Source of the DNA: Marinoscillum sp.
GTDB taxonomy: Bacteria; Bacteroidota; Bacteroidia; Cytophagales; MED-G16
NCBI GenBank assembly: GCA_002692105.1
Contig: NZKG01000009.1
Coordinates: forward strand, 97,305-131,048
Length of the DNA stretch: 33,744 nucleotides
Reading direction: 5' to 3'
The notes below the pieces were generated by a model. That model had not been told where the DNA came from, searched no databases, and saw only the letters and a list, made by a program, of their open reading frames with translations. Every line of letters begins with the position of its first letter. Position 1 is the stretch's first letter. The translations under genes were made by a program, and so were the position numbers. Below, one piece after another: positions 23,757-32,501 of this stretch.

Positions 23757-24763
23757 AACCTTTCAGTTGTCCAATCAGAAATAACTTTAGCCCATCCATT
23801 ACCATCATTTAAACATGGAATATAATGATAAAATTCTCCACCAGCTTCAATAAATTCTTCTTTGCCTTCCATCGCTATCTCCTCAAGAGTTTCTAAACAA
23901 TCTGTAACAAAAGCTGGAGTTATAATTACTAACTTTTTCTTTCCTTCTTTAGCAAGTCTTTCTAACTCATAGTCCGTATAGGGTTTTAACCAAGGTTGAA
24001 GGGGAAGCCTTGACTGGAAAGCATTACTATATTTATCACTTTTTATACCTAATTTTTTAATTATTAATTCTGTGGTGATAAAAACTTGGTGTCTGTAGCA
24101 TTTTTTATGAGCTCCAGATGAGACATTACAGCAATCTGAAACCTTAAGACAATGTTTTTTAGTATCATCTGAAATCTTTATATGGCTCTCTGGTATCCCA
24201 TGATAAGAAAATAGTATGTGGTCATATTCGATTCCCTTAAGATTCTTCTTTATATTTTTAACCATCTCATTTATATATAACTCATTATCATAAAATGGAG
24301 GTATGAACGATGTTTTAATATCTGGAAACCATTTCTTAGATTCTGTTTTTACTTTTTCTACAACTGTTTCATAGGATGACATCGCGTAATGTGGATATAA
24401 TGGGAGGACTATAACATCCGTAACACCTTTATTTTTAAGTTCATCTAACCCTTTTTTTATCGAGATTGAACCATATCTCATTGCTAAAGAAACGGGAATA
24501 CTTAAGTTTTTTTGAACTTTTTTGTGAAGACGTTTTGATAGTACAATTAGTGGTGACCCCTCATCCCACCAAATTTTTTTATATGCTTTGGCAGACTTAG
24601 AGGGTCTAGTATTAAGAATTATTCCCTTAACTAATAACCATCTCAAAAGGTAATTATATTCAATAACCCGCTCATCCATCAAGAACTCATCTAGATATTT
24701 TTTTACATCAGGGGTTGATGTGCTATCGGGTGAACCAAGATTTATCATTAACAAACCCTTCAT
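23753..24763 (-). CDS. hemH: Ferrochelatase
   Basis: A 336-residue ferrochelatase. It starts with LLMINLGSPDS, contains the metal-site His in LFSYHGIPESH, and ends with FVTDCLETLEEIAMEGKEEF, which includes the conserved Glu residues of the active site. A Cys-rich segment (residues about 208-224, SDCCNVSSGAHKKCYRHQ) sits where many ferrochelatases carry a CYRxQ motif. The enzyme inserts Fe2+ into protoporphyrin IX, the last step to protoheme. The gene is 6 nt from hemN and overlaps hemJ by 4 nt. Confidence 0.95.
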   Translation of the reverse strand: MKGLLMINLGSPDSTSTPDVKKYLDEFLMDERVIEYNYLLRWLLVKGIILNTRPSKSAKAYKKIWWDEGSPLIVLSKRLHKKVQKNLSIPVSLAMRYGSISIKKGLDELKNKGVTDVIVLPLYPHYAMSSYETVVEKVKTESKKWFPDIKTSFIPPFYDNELYINEMVKNIKKNLKGIEYDHILFSYHGIPESHIKISDDTKKHCLKVSDCCNVSSGAHKKCYRHQVFITTELIIKKLGIKSDKYSNAFQSRLPLQPWLKPYTDYELERLAKEGKKKLVIITPAFVTDCLETLEEIAMEGKEEFIEAGGEFYHYIPCLNDGNGWAKVISDWTTERL

Positions 24764-24769
24764 TATTAT

Positions 24770-26146
24770 CTAAATAGTTTTTGAGTAAGTCCCTATTTTC
24801 TTTTCAATAAGAGGATCAAATCTCATTGAAATATTTCTTGTAAATAATCGCCCTCTATTATTTACTTTAATTATATTTTTTTGAATTGTTAATAATTTAT
24901 CTGATATAAAATCATCAAAATTAGATTCAGAAAAATTAATAATTTCTTTTACTTCACTAAGTGGTATATTAAAATATTCTGATACCTCCTCTAGGTCAAC
25001 GTAATAATTACACATAACTGAGTTTATGATATGTCTAATTATTTTTTCGTTTTTACTGAGAGAATATCCTCTTAGAACAGCCAAACCGTTTTTTTCAATA
25101 CTTTGAATATATTCAGAAGTAGTTTTAATATTTTGAGAATAAGCAGAATCTAACTGTGAGATAGATGAAGCACCAAAACCATAAACCTGACCAGTAGTCT
25201 CTCTAGTACAGTATCCTTGAAAATTCCTGTGAAGTTTTTTCTCTTTTAGCGCTACCGCAAACTCATCATCAGGTTTGGAATAATGATCCATACCAACAGA
25301 TACATATCCTGAATTTATAAGACTCTGGTAAGACTCTTCGTACATCTGTGCCTTTTCATCCGATGAAGGGAATCCAATATCATCTAGAACCTTTTGCCTA
25401 GGTATCACAGATGGCACGTGAGCATATGAAAAAGTAACTATCCTGTCTGTATTTAATTTGATTGCTCTCTCAATAGTCTTTCTGAAACTCTCTACTGTCT
25501 GTAAAGGCAATCCGTAAACAAGATCAATATTAGTACCTCTAAAACCCTCATCAGATATTTTTGATATTATATCTTCAATTGGTCTCTTTGATGGTCTCCT
25601 GTTAATAGCTTCTAAAACATCATCTCTAAAATCTTGAATTCCAATAGATATCCTATTAAAACCAAACTTTTTCAGTAGCTCAATATGTCTTAACTCAAGA
25701 TGAGCTGGGTTACACTCGATAGCCATTTCATAATTATCTGCAAAATCAAATTTATCTTTCAAGGTATTAGTGATTTTTTCGATGTACTTATATGAAATAG
25801 CATTAGGTGTTCCTCCTCCCCAATGAACTTGTGTTAACTTCCTACTATTATCAATCTTACTTGAAACAAACTCAATTTCTTTCACTACTGCATCGATATA
25901 TCTCTCGAGAAATGGTCTGGAAAATCCGGTTTCCGTTGTACATCCACAAAAGTGACAAATCTGAGGACAAAATGGTACATGAACATAAACTGATACACTT
26001 TCTGGTCTTTCATTATTTGATAACTTTACTGAATTGATATAGTCATCATTACCAAAGTGTTCATTAAAAAAAGTAGCTGGAGGGTAAGAAGTATATCTAG
26101 GCCCAGCCTCATTGTATTTTTTTACTAATCTTTTATCTGTTAACAT
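24770..26146 (-). CDS. hemN: Oxygen-independent coproporphyrinogen III oxidase
   Basis: A 458-residue radical SAM enzyme. The cluster motif is CPQICHFCGC (Cys60, Cys64, Cys67, and the extra Cys69 that marks true HemN). The N-terminal GPRYTSYPPA is the HemN trip-wire region, VHWGGGTPN the SAM-binding motif, and GMDHYSKPDDE a further family signature. It decarboxylates two propionates of coproporphyrinogen III to give protoporphyrinogen IX without O2. No oxygen-dependent HemF occurs in the window. The gene is 5 nt from hemE and 6 nt from hemH, in the same operon. HemW at 2387 is a separate relative with a different role. Confidence 0.95.
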   Translation of the reverse strand: MLTDKRLVKKYNEAGPRYTSYPPATFFNEHFGNDDYINSVKLSNNERPESVSVYVHVPFCPQICHFCGCTTETGFSRPFLERYIDAVVKEIEFVSSKIDNSRKLTQVHWGGGTPNAISYKYIEKITNTLKDKFDFADNYEMAIECNPAHLELRHIELLKKFGFNRISIGIQDFRDDVLEAINRRPSKRPIEDIISKISDEGFRGTNIDLVYGLPLQTVESFRKTIERAIKLNTDRIVTFSYAHVPSVIPRQKVLDDIGFPSSDEKAQMYEESYQSLINSGYVSVGMDHYSKPDDEFAVALKEKKLHRNFQGYCTRETTGQVYGFGASSISQLDSAYSQNIKTTSEYIQSIEKNGLAVLRGYSLSKNEKIIRHIINSVMCNYYVDLEEVSEYFNIPLSEVKEIINFSESNFDDFISDKLLTIQKNIIKVNNRGRLFTRNISMRFDPLIEKKIGTYSKTI

Positions 26147-26151
26147 CTTAA

Positions 26152-27168
26152 CTATCTATTCCAGTTAGCGTCTTTAATCCAATCTACGACATATTTTACT
26201 TTTTCGTGATCAATATCAGGTCTAAAACCATGGCCAAGATTAAATACCCAGTCTTTATTTTTAGATCCAAATTCAATCAAACCTTCTAAATATGTCTTTA
26301 TCTCCTCAATTTCTAAGTAGAAAGTCTTGGGGTCCATGTTACCTTGGATGCCCAATTCGGGATCTAATAGATTTCTTGCGTAATCGAGAGAAATGTCATA
26401 ATCAATACTAACATAATCACATATTTCTTTATTTATATACTTCAAACCTTCATTAAAGTTTTTTGGGAAAAAAATTGTTGGTACTCCTTGATCTCTTGCA
26501 GCATTTAAAATTTGAGTAGAGAAAGGAAGGACAAACTTTCTATATTCATCTTCAGGAATAATTCCACAATAAGTTTCAAATAACTGAAAACAGTCTATTC
26601 CACATTTAACTTGATTTGTAACATACTCTATTGAGGTCTCTGTTAAAGCCTCCATGATCTTTATGCTTTTCTTTTTTTCTGTCTTAAAAAAGTTAAGTGC
26701 AGATTCAAAACTTTTATTTTTTTCATTGCCCCTAAACATAAAGAGAAAAGTGGTTAATGGTCCGCCACAAAACCCAATAAGAGGAATGTTTGAAGTTATA
26801 TTTTTTTTAACCTCATTGATGTTTTCATAGACGTGATCAAAATTTGATAAATCAACTTTAAAATCTGTAGATTCTGTAATTGGATTATGAAATTTAGGTC
26901 CAAATTTTGTAAACTCAAGCTTTAAACCCATTGCCTCTGGGACGATAAGTATATCGGAAAAAAGAATAGCAGCATCAACGCCAAGATCGTTGATAGGAAG
27001 TAAAGTTACTTCTGACGCTAAGGTCTTATCTCTCATTAATTGATCGAATGTGTATATCTTTTTTAAGGAACGGTAAGATGGAAGTATCCTTCCGGCTTGA
27101 CGCATAAACCATACTGGGGGTCTTTTTGAGATTTTACCATTTAATGTATCAAGAAATATAGAACTCAT
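26152..27168 (-). CDS. hemE: Uroporphyrinogen decarboxylase
   Basis: A 338-residue decarboxylase. The signature WFMRQAGRILPSYR (residues 20-33, with Arg23 and Arg27) binds substrate carboxylates, and AAILFSDILIVPEAMG supplies the catalytic Asp. The C-terminal FNLGHGFRPDIDHEKV carries the family His. It converts uroporphyrinogen III to coproporphyrinogen III in the cytoplasm. The start overlaps the hemL stop by one base (TAATG), so translation is coupled. Confidence 0.96.
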   Translation of the reverse strand: MSSIFLDTLNGKISKRPPVWFMRQAGRILPSYRSLKKIYTFDQLMRDKTLASEVTLLPINDLGVDAAILFSDILIVPEAMGLKLEFTKFGPKFHNPITESTDFKVDLSNFDHVYENINEVKKNITSNIPLIGFCGGPLTTFLFMFRGNEKNKSFESALNFFKTEKKKSIKIMEALTETSIEYVTNQVKCGIDCFQLFETYCGIIPEDEYRKFVLPFSTQILNAARDQGVPTIFFPKNFNEGLKYINKEICDYVSIDYDISLDYARNLLDPELGIQGNMDPKTFYLEIEEIKTYLEGLIEFGSKNKDWVFNLGHGFRPDIDHEKVKYVVDWIKDANWNR

Positions 27169-28451
27169 TAAGCTATCTTTTGAAGTGCAACTCTATTTGA
27201 ATTGATTATTTTTTTTATATCAGCTTTTGTCATAACTGAAGAAAAAAAGCAACACTCAAATTGAGATGGTGGCAAATATATACCCATATCTAGCATAAGC
27301 TTAAAATAATTAGCATATTTATCAGCATCGCATGACATTGCATCTTCATAATTATTAATTTCATCTTTATCTGTAAAAAAGAGAGTCATCATTGATCCCA
27401 ATCTAGTAACAATAGCATTTACTCCAATTTCCTTTATATTAGTTCTGATCCCATCAGTAATTTCTCTTGATATTGTATCCAACTTACTAAAAACTGTGTT
27501 ATTTAACTTTTTTAAGACAGATAGACCTGCTTGCATTGCAAGAGGATTTCCTGATAATGTCCCTGCCTGATAAACAGGCCCTAATGGGGCAAGAGATTCC
27601 ATAATTTTAGATTTTCCTCCATAAGCACCTACAGGTAATCCACCGCCTATAACTTTTCCTAAAGTTGTGATGTCTGGACTGACGCCGTATATTTCTTGGG
27701 CCCCACCTTTAGCTAATCTAAAACCCGTCATTACCTCATCAAAAATTAATAGTGCATTGTTTCTTGAGCATAACCTTTTAAGAGATTTTAGAAATCCGTT
27801 TTGAGGTAGAACCAATCCCATATTTCCCGATACTGGTTCTACAATAACTGCTGCAATATCATTTTCTTTCTTGCTAAACAGTTGCTCAACAGATTCAATA
27901 TTATTAAATGAAGCAATTAAGGTGTCTTTGGCGATATTCTTAGTCACACCTGGGCTATCTGGCAGACCCAAAGTAATTGCCCCAGAGCCAGCTTTTATTA
28001 AAAAACTATCCCCGTGTCCATGATAGTTCCCAGCGAACTTAATAATGTGCCTTTTTCCTGTGAAACCTCTTGCTAACCTAACTGCACTCATTGTGGCTTC
28101 TGTTCCAGAGTTTACCATTCTTACTTTTTCTATTGAAGGAACCATCTTTGTTATCTGCTTAGCCATCTCAGTTTCATGTAAAGTTGGTGCACCATAGGAC
28201 GTACCCCTCTTGGAATATTTATTTATAGCTTTGATTGTATCTTTATCTGCGTGTCCAAAAATTAAAGGACCCCAAGACGAGACACAGTCAATATATTTAT
28301 TTCCATCCACGTCGTATAACTTACTCCCAATTCCCCTATCAAAAAATACTGGATCGCATTTAACACTTTTAAATGCACGTACCGGTGAGTTTACACCCCC
28401 CGGTATTAAATCACTCGATTGTTTATATGCCTTGATACTCTTTTTGTACAT
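27168..28451 (-). CDS. hemL: Glutamate-1-semialdehyde 2,1-aminomutase
   Basis: A 427-residue class III PLP aminotransferase. It starts with SSDLIPGGVNSPVRAFKSV, typical of the family, and has VNSGTEATMSAVRLAR and FDEVMTGFR motifs. The PLP lysine is Lys266 in TLGKVIGGGLPVGAYGG. It makes 5-aminolevulinate from glutamate-1-semialdehyde, the product of HemA. The gene lies 1 nt after hemB and overlaps hemE by 1 nt. Confidence 0.96.
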   Translation of the reverse strand: MYKKSIKAYKQSSDLIPGGVNSPVRAFKSVKCDPVFFDRGIGSKLYDVDGNKYIDCVSSWGPLIFGHADKDTIKAINKYSKRGTSYGAPTLHETEMAKQITKMVPSIEKVRMVNSGTEATMSAVRLARGFTGKRHIIKFAGNYHGHGDSFLIKAGSGAITLGLPDSPGVTKNIAKDTLIASFNNIESVEQLFSKKENDIAAVIVEPVSGNMGLVLPQNGFLKSLKRLCSRNNALLIFDEVMTGFRLAKGGAQEIYGVSPDITTLGKVIGGGLPVGAYGGKSKIMESLAPLGPVYQAGTLSGNPLAMQAGLSVLKKLNNTVFSKLDTISREITDGIRTNIKEIGVNAIVTRLGSMMTLFFTDKDEINNYEDAMSCDADKYANYFKLMLDMGIYLPPSQFECCFFSSVMTKADIKKIINSNRVALQKIA

Positions 28452-28452
28452 C

Positions 28453-29424
28453 TCAGTTATTATTTAAATAATCAGCGATTTCTATTGCGTGATAAGTAAT
28501 GATAGCATTTGCTCCAGCACGTTTCATAGAGGTAAGAATTTCTAAAATAATATTTTTATCAATCCATTTTTTTTCGGTAGCTGATTTTACCATAGAGTAT
28601 TCGCCACTAACATTATATGCTATTACTGGTATATTAAATTTAGATTTGACTCGGTATATAATATCTAGATAAGACATTGCTGGTTTTATAATTAACGCAT
28701 CTGCACCCTCATTGATATCGGTTTCTGCTTCTCTTAATGCCTCAATCGAGTTCTTATAATTCATCTGGTAAGACTTGCGATCTCCAGACTGAGGTGAGTT
28801 TTCTGCAGCGTCCCTGAAAGGACCATAAAATGCAGAAGCATACTTTACGCTGTAAGAAAAAATAGGAAGTTTCTCAAAATTATTTTTATCAAGAACAGTT
28901 CTTAGATGATTAACTCTACCATCCATCATATCAGATGGTGCAATTACATCAGCACCAGCTTTTGCCAATGAGATAGCTTGTAAGCCTAAGTTTGTAACCG
29001 TTTTATCGTTATCAACATCTCCATTTTCAATTGTTCCACAGTGCCCATGAGTGGTGTACTGACAATGGCATAAGTCAACAATGACTAATATGTCACTGTT
29101 TATTTTTTTAATCTCTTGGACTGCTCTCTGAACTATTCCATTTTCATCTTGTGCCACTTTCCCTTCACCATCTTTTTTGTCAGGGACGCCAAATAAAATT
29201 ACTGATTTAACATTTAAGTCTAATAGACGGTTACATATACTAGATAAATTATCAATCGAGACTTGAAACTGACCAGGCATAGAGTTGATTTCCTTTTTAA
29301 TATTGCTTCCCTCACACACAAAAATTGGATATATTAAATCTTGTGGTCTCAGGTGGGTATCTTCCACAAGATCTCTTACAATCTTATTATATCTCAGCCT
29401 TCTGAGTCTTACCTTCTGACTCAT
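28453..29424 (-). CDS. hemB: Porphobilinogen synthase (ALA dehydratase)
   Basis: A 323-residue enzyme. The Schiff-base lysines are Lys194 in SVKYASAFYGPFRDA and Lys247 in IIKPAMSYLDI. The segment DLCHCQYTTHGHCG has the three Cys ligands of the zinc-dependent class. It condenses two 5-aminolevulinate molecules to porphobilinogen. The ATG overlaps the hemD stop by 4 nt (ATGA), and the stop is 1 nt from hemL. Confidence 0.97.
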   Translation of the reverse strand: MSQKVRLRRLRYNKIVRDLVEDTHLRPQDLIYPIFVCEGSNIKKEINSMPGQFQVSIDNLSSICNRLLDLNVKSVILFGVPDKKDGEGKVAQDENGIVQRAVQEIKKINSDILVIVDLCHCQYTTHGHCGTIENGDVDNDKTVTNLGLQAISLAKAGADVIAPSDMMDGRVNHLRTVLDKNNFEKLPIFSYSVKYASAFYGPFRDAAENSPQSGDRKSYQMNYKNSIEALREAETDINEGADALIIKPAMSYLDIIYRVKSKFNIPVIAYNVSGEYSMVKSATEKKWIDKNIILEILTSMKRAGANAIITYHAIEIADYLNNN

Positions 29425-30143
29425 TTTATTGTATTAAAGTGTGAAATGATTGAATCTGAAATTCCCTCATATGACTGCATCTTTGAGGTAATAATAGGTA
29501 AAAAACCACATTTTTTAATATAAGAAGATGTGGAATTACCAATACTAATAAGTTTAATATCTTTTGGGTCATATAAATTTTTAAATGATTCAAAACCTGA
29601 TGGGCTAGTAAAAACAGCATTTAAATCTTTTTGGTCAAGGATAGACATAAGATCTTTATTTATAGAGTCAATTAAAGATGTTTTATAAGCCACAAATCTC
29701 GTTAAATCACAAAACTTTTTTAAATAATCTGGCAATATATTTTTTGACAAGTTTCCTTGTACGATCAAGACCTTCTTTGAGTTAATTATTCCAATTTTTT
29801 CTAACTCTAAACCTAAACTTTCCGAGTAGTTTCTTTTCGCAGTATAAGCTGAATTAATATTAAGTTTAGCTAATTGTTCTTCTGTTTTTTTACCAATACA
29901 TATAACTGGCTTTGCAAATAAGTCAGGTTTTACAAACGATAAACTAAAAAAATGTCTAACACTATTTTTAGATGTGAAAATATAATAATCAAAATTATTG
30001 ATATTAAAAGGGGCGGCATCTTGAATGGGTTGTGTCTTTATCATCGGAAAATGATGAAGTATAAAACCTAAGTCTTGAAGTTTTGTAAATCCAGATATTT
30101 CTCCTTCATTAGTCAGTAAAATATTAATTTTATCTTTAACCAT
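29421..30143 (-). CDS. hemD: Uroporphyrinogen-III synthase
   Basis: A 240-residue HemD. The N-terminal INILLTNEGEISGFTKLQ, the NNFDYYIFTSKNSVRHFF segment and the C-terminal LNAVFTSPSGFESFKNLY plus LISIGNSTSSYIKKCG show the two-lobed synthase fold. It cyclises hydroxymethylbilane with inversion of ring D to give uroporphyrinogen III. The gene starts within the hemC stop (TAATG) and overlaps hemB by 4 nt, so this is the heme-pathway copy, unlike the HemD-like gene at 826-1614. Sequence similarity in this family is always low, so context carries much of the weight. Confidence 0.93.
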   Translation of the reverse strand: MVKDKINILLTNEGEISGFTKLQDLGFILHHFPMIKTQPIQDAAPFNINNFDYYIFTSKNSVRHFFSLSFVKPDLFAKPVICIGKKTEEQLAKLNINSAYTAKRNYSESLGLELEKIGIINSKKVLIVQGNLSKNILPDYLKKFCDLTRFVAYKTSLIDSINKDLMSILDQKDLNAVFTSPSGFESFKNLYDPKDIKLISIGNSTSSYIKKCGFLPIITSKMQSYEGISDSIISHFNTIK

Positions 30144-31067
30144 TACCCCCTTACCTCAGATAGAATTTCATCACCTCCATCCAAAAGCATTTTTTTTGCA
30201 AGTTCAATTCCCAGTTTATTTGAATTAGTATACTCCGATAGTGCTTGATTAGTTATATATTTTTTTCCGTTTATGGATGATATAATTCCTTTTAATAAAA
30301 CCTTGTCCTCAACCACTTTGGCATAAGCTCCAATCGGCGCAGTGCAACCTCCTTCTAGTTTCTTGAGAAAAGACCTCTCTATTTCCACACATATCGAGGT
30401 TTTTTTATGATTTATTGAATTAACAATTTTTTTTATTCCTTTATCTTCCTCTCTAGATTCTAGAGCTATTGTACCCTGGCCAGGGGCACATATCATTTCT
30501 TCACTATCGAATAAGTAAGTAATTCTATCTTGAAGACCTAACCTTATTAGTGCTGCAGCTGAAATAATTATTCCATCACAGTACCCTTTTTCCATCTTAT
30601 CAATTCTTGTATCCACATTACCCCTTATGGTTTTCATTTTAATTTCGGGGTATAACTTTAGAAGCTGAGACTTTCTTCTGTTTGATGAGGTTGAAATGGT
30701 AATATTATTTAAATCATTATTAAATTGAATTTTTGGATTTAATACCAATGCATCCCTTGGGTCATCTCTTTCTAAAACAGCAGAAATCTCAAGTCCGGGT
30801 ATGGGATCTACCGGTAAATCCTTTAGGCTATGAATTGCTATATCTATTTTTTTTTTTAAGAAGCATTTCTTGGATTTCTTTAACAAAAAACCCTTTATCA
30901 ATAGACGACTCGATAGGATGGTCTTGGAGTATGTCACCTTTTGTCTTAATATTTAATACTTCAAATTGGATATGAGGATGTAATGAGTTTAGTTTTTGAG
31001 TTACTTTCTGAGTCTGAGTAAGTGCTAACTTGCTGTCTCTCGTCCCAATAATTATTTTATTGGTCAT
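30143..31067 (-). CDS. hemC: Hydroxymethylbilane synthase, frame broken at a run of 11 A
   Basis: Two frames together make a complete HemC. The first (ATG 31067, stop at 30828; a TTG at 31073 is less likely) covers TNKIIIGTRDSKLALTQTQ to MLLKKK; the second, open to a TAA at 30143, covers IDIAIHSLKDLPVDP onward. They join inside 11 consecutive A on the coding strand (30847-30857). Removing one A gives a 307-residue protein with LLKKKIDIAIHSLKDLP, exactly the family pattern, and the catalytic Asp in HSLKDLP. The dipyrromethane cofactor Cys is Cys241 in EGGCTAPIGAYA. As written, a product would end after 79 residues. No other damage is visible and the operon depends on this step. Assembly error, recent mutation and rescue by transcriptional slippage are all possible. 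Confidence 0.9.
30847..30857 (-). other. Poly-A11 frameshift/slippage site in hemC
   Basis: The plus strand has 11 T between TATCTA and AAGAAGC, read as 11 A on the hemC coding strand. Ten A would restore the frame. RNA polymerase slippage on A runs of this length is documented in AT-rich endosymbiont genomes, and sequencers also miscount such runs, so both explanations fit. Confidence 0.9.
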
Positions 31068-32331
31068 CTTCAAATATTTTTTTTATTATTTTCAGAGCAT
31101 TTTTATCTTTCCCGTTTTTACTTGCAACTCTTATTTTCCTTACTAAATGATCAGAGAGTTTACTGTAAATATTGTTCATTTGGACATCTAGGTCATCTGT
31201 CTTATTTTCTAACTTATCACTTGAGTCAGCATTAAGTTCAATTTTATAATTCTTCTCAATAAGGTTTTTGATTTTTGATTTTATAGATAGAATAGAGGGT
31301 CGTAATTGTCTTGAGCTTGCCCATTCATCAAAATCTTTTAGGTAATCATCAATTAGAAGCTGGGCCTTATTAATCTCAGATTTTCTTTTATTATAGTTTT
31401 TATTTACTACGTCCTTAAGTCCATCCACATTAATAATTTTTAAGCCATCTACCTTTGACATATTCTCTTCTATGTTTCTAGGTACAGAAAGGTCTACTAT
31501 GAGAAGGTTTTTATTTTTTCTTGCTTCCATAATTTGTAATAAATCACTTTCAGATATTAGAGGTGAGTCTGATGATGTACAAAATATTGCTACATCAATT
31601 TCTTCTAAATTATTTTTAAGGTTTTCAAACGGGACAAGCTTTAGGTTAAAATGTTTAGCAAATTTTTCACCTCTTTTTTTATTTCTATTTGTCACAAGAA
31701 TATTCTTGATGTCTTTATTTAATAGATGATTTACTGATAGTTTAGAGGTTTCTCCTGCGCCGACACAAAGAATTTTTGAATTTTTTAATTCGTATTTTTT
31801 TGATATTATTTCAACTGCAGCATAACTAACAGATATGGCACCCTTCCCTATTAATGTATTTGTTCTTACAAACTTTCCAGTCTCAATTGATTTTTGAAAC
31901 ATTCTGTCTAGAATTGGTCCCAACATTTTATTTTTTTGGGCAAAGTAAAAGGCCTCCTTAACTTGATCTACTATCTGGAATTCTCCAATAATCATAGACT
32001 CGAGTCCAGATATCAATCTAAAAAGATGACGAGAAACGTTTAAAGATCCTACTTTCTTAGAAACGTATGGTGAAAGACCCTCTGAATAATGTTTAAATTC
32101 TACTAAACATTTCATTATTAGATGGAAAATTCTTTTCTCTTCACCAATATGATTTTCAAACTCATAGTAGATTTCTGTTCTATTGCAAGTTGATAAGATA
32201 ACTAAACCGTCAACAGAATATTTTTCTTGGAGAAGAATATAAAATTTTACCTTCTCCTTATCCTGAAAAAAGAATTTTTCTCTGACCTCAATAGGTGATG
32301 TCCTGTAATTAATGCTTATTAAACCAATCAA
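31057..32331 (-). CDS. hemA: Glutamyl-tRNA reductase
   Basis: A 424-residue GluTR. The catalytic Cys49 is in VILSTCNRTEIYYEF, followed by SGLESMIIGEFQIVDQVKEA, the NADPH-binding motif KILCVGAGETSKLS (near residue 180), and a C-terminal helical dimerisation domain ending in KIRVASKNGKDKNA. It reduces glutamyl-tRNA to glutamate-1-semialdehyde, the committed and usually regulated step of heme synthesis. The start is TTG at 32331: codons read TTG-ATT-GGT-TTA, and 11 codons upstream the frame is closed by TGA with no ATG or GTG between. The 3' end overlaps the hemC start by 11 nt. It heads the heme operon. Confidence 0.95.
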   Translation of the reverse strand: MIGLISINYRTSPIEVREKFFFQDKEKVKFYILLQEKYSVDGLVILSTCNRTEIYYEFENHIGEEKRIFHLIMKCLVEFKHYSEGLSPYVSKKVGSLNVSRHLFRLISGLESMIIGEFQIVDQVKEAFYFAQKNKMLGPILDRMFQKSIETGKFVRTNTLIGKGAISVSYAAVEIISKKYELKNSKILCVGAGETSKLSVNHLLNKDIKNILVTNRNKKRGEKFAKHFNLKLVPFENLKNNLEEIDVAIFCTSSDSPLISESDLLQIMEARKNKNLLIVDLSVPRNIEENMSKVDGLKIINVDGLKDVVNKNYNKRKSEINKAQLLIDDYLKDFDEWASSRQLRPSILSIKSKIKNLIEKNYKIELNADSSDKLENKTDDLDVQMNNIYSKLSDHLVRKIRVASKNGKDKNALKIIKKIFEDDQ

Positions 32332-32347
32332 AATAAATGGATTTAAG

Positions 32348-32355
32348 CAAAATTA
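32348..32355 (-). promoter_or_regulatory. Possible -7 box of the heme operon promoter
   Basis: The minus strand reads TAATTTTG, an exact match to the Bacteroidota -7 consensus TAnnTTTG, 16 nt before the hemA TTG. No clear -33 TTTG is at the expected distance, and the leader would be only about 10 nt. The 170-bp gap to the receptor gene otherwise contains A-rich sequence (an A11 run at about 32385-32395) with no obvious Fur box or hairpin. Confidence 0.25.
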
Positions 32356-32501
32356 AATGTTATTCATTTGATTGAAGAATATTTAAAAAAAAAAATTAAT
32401 AAAAAGAAAAAAGAAAATAATATTTCAAATACACTCTTATTTGGATTTATTCTAAATAGATGATATTATTGTGGAACTTAATTAAAACTAGTCTAAACAT
32501 T

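Noticed and set aside
29426-29620. Minus-strand open frame inside hemD, in a different reading frame
   Set aside because: It overlaps the real hemD frame and its hydrophobic-looking sequence is the out-of-frame reading of conserved HemD codons.
32332-32501. Fur box or riboswitch between hemA and the TonB-dependent receptor
   Set aside because: I looked for a 19-bp Fur-like palindrome and for a structured leader and saw only A-rich sequence with weak repeats.
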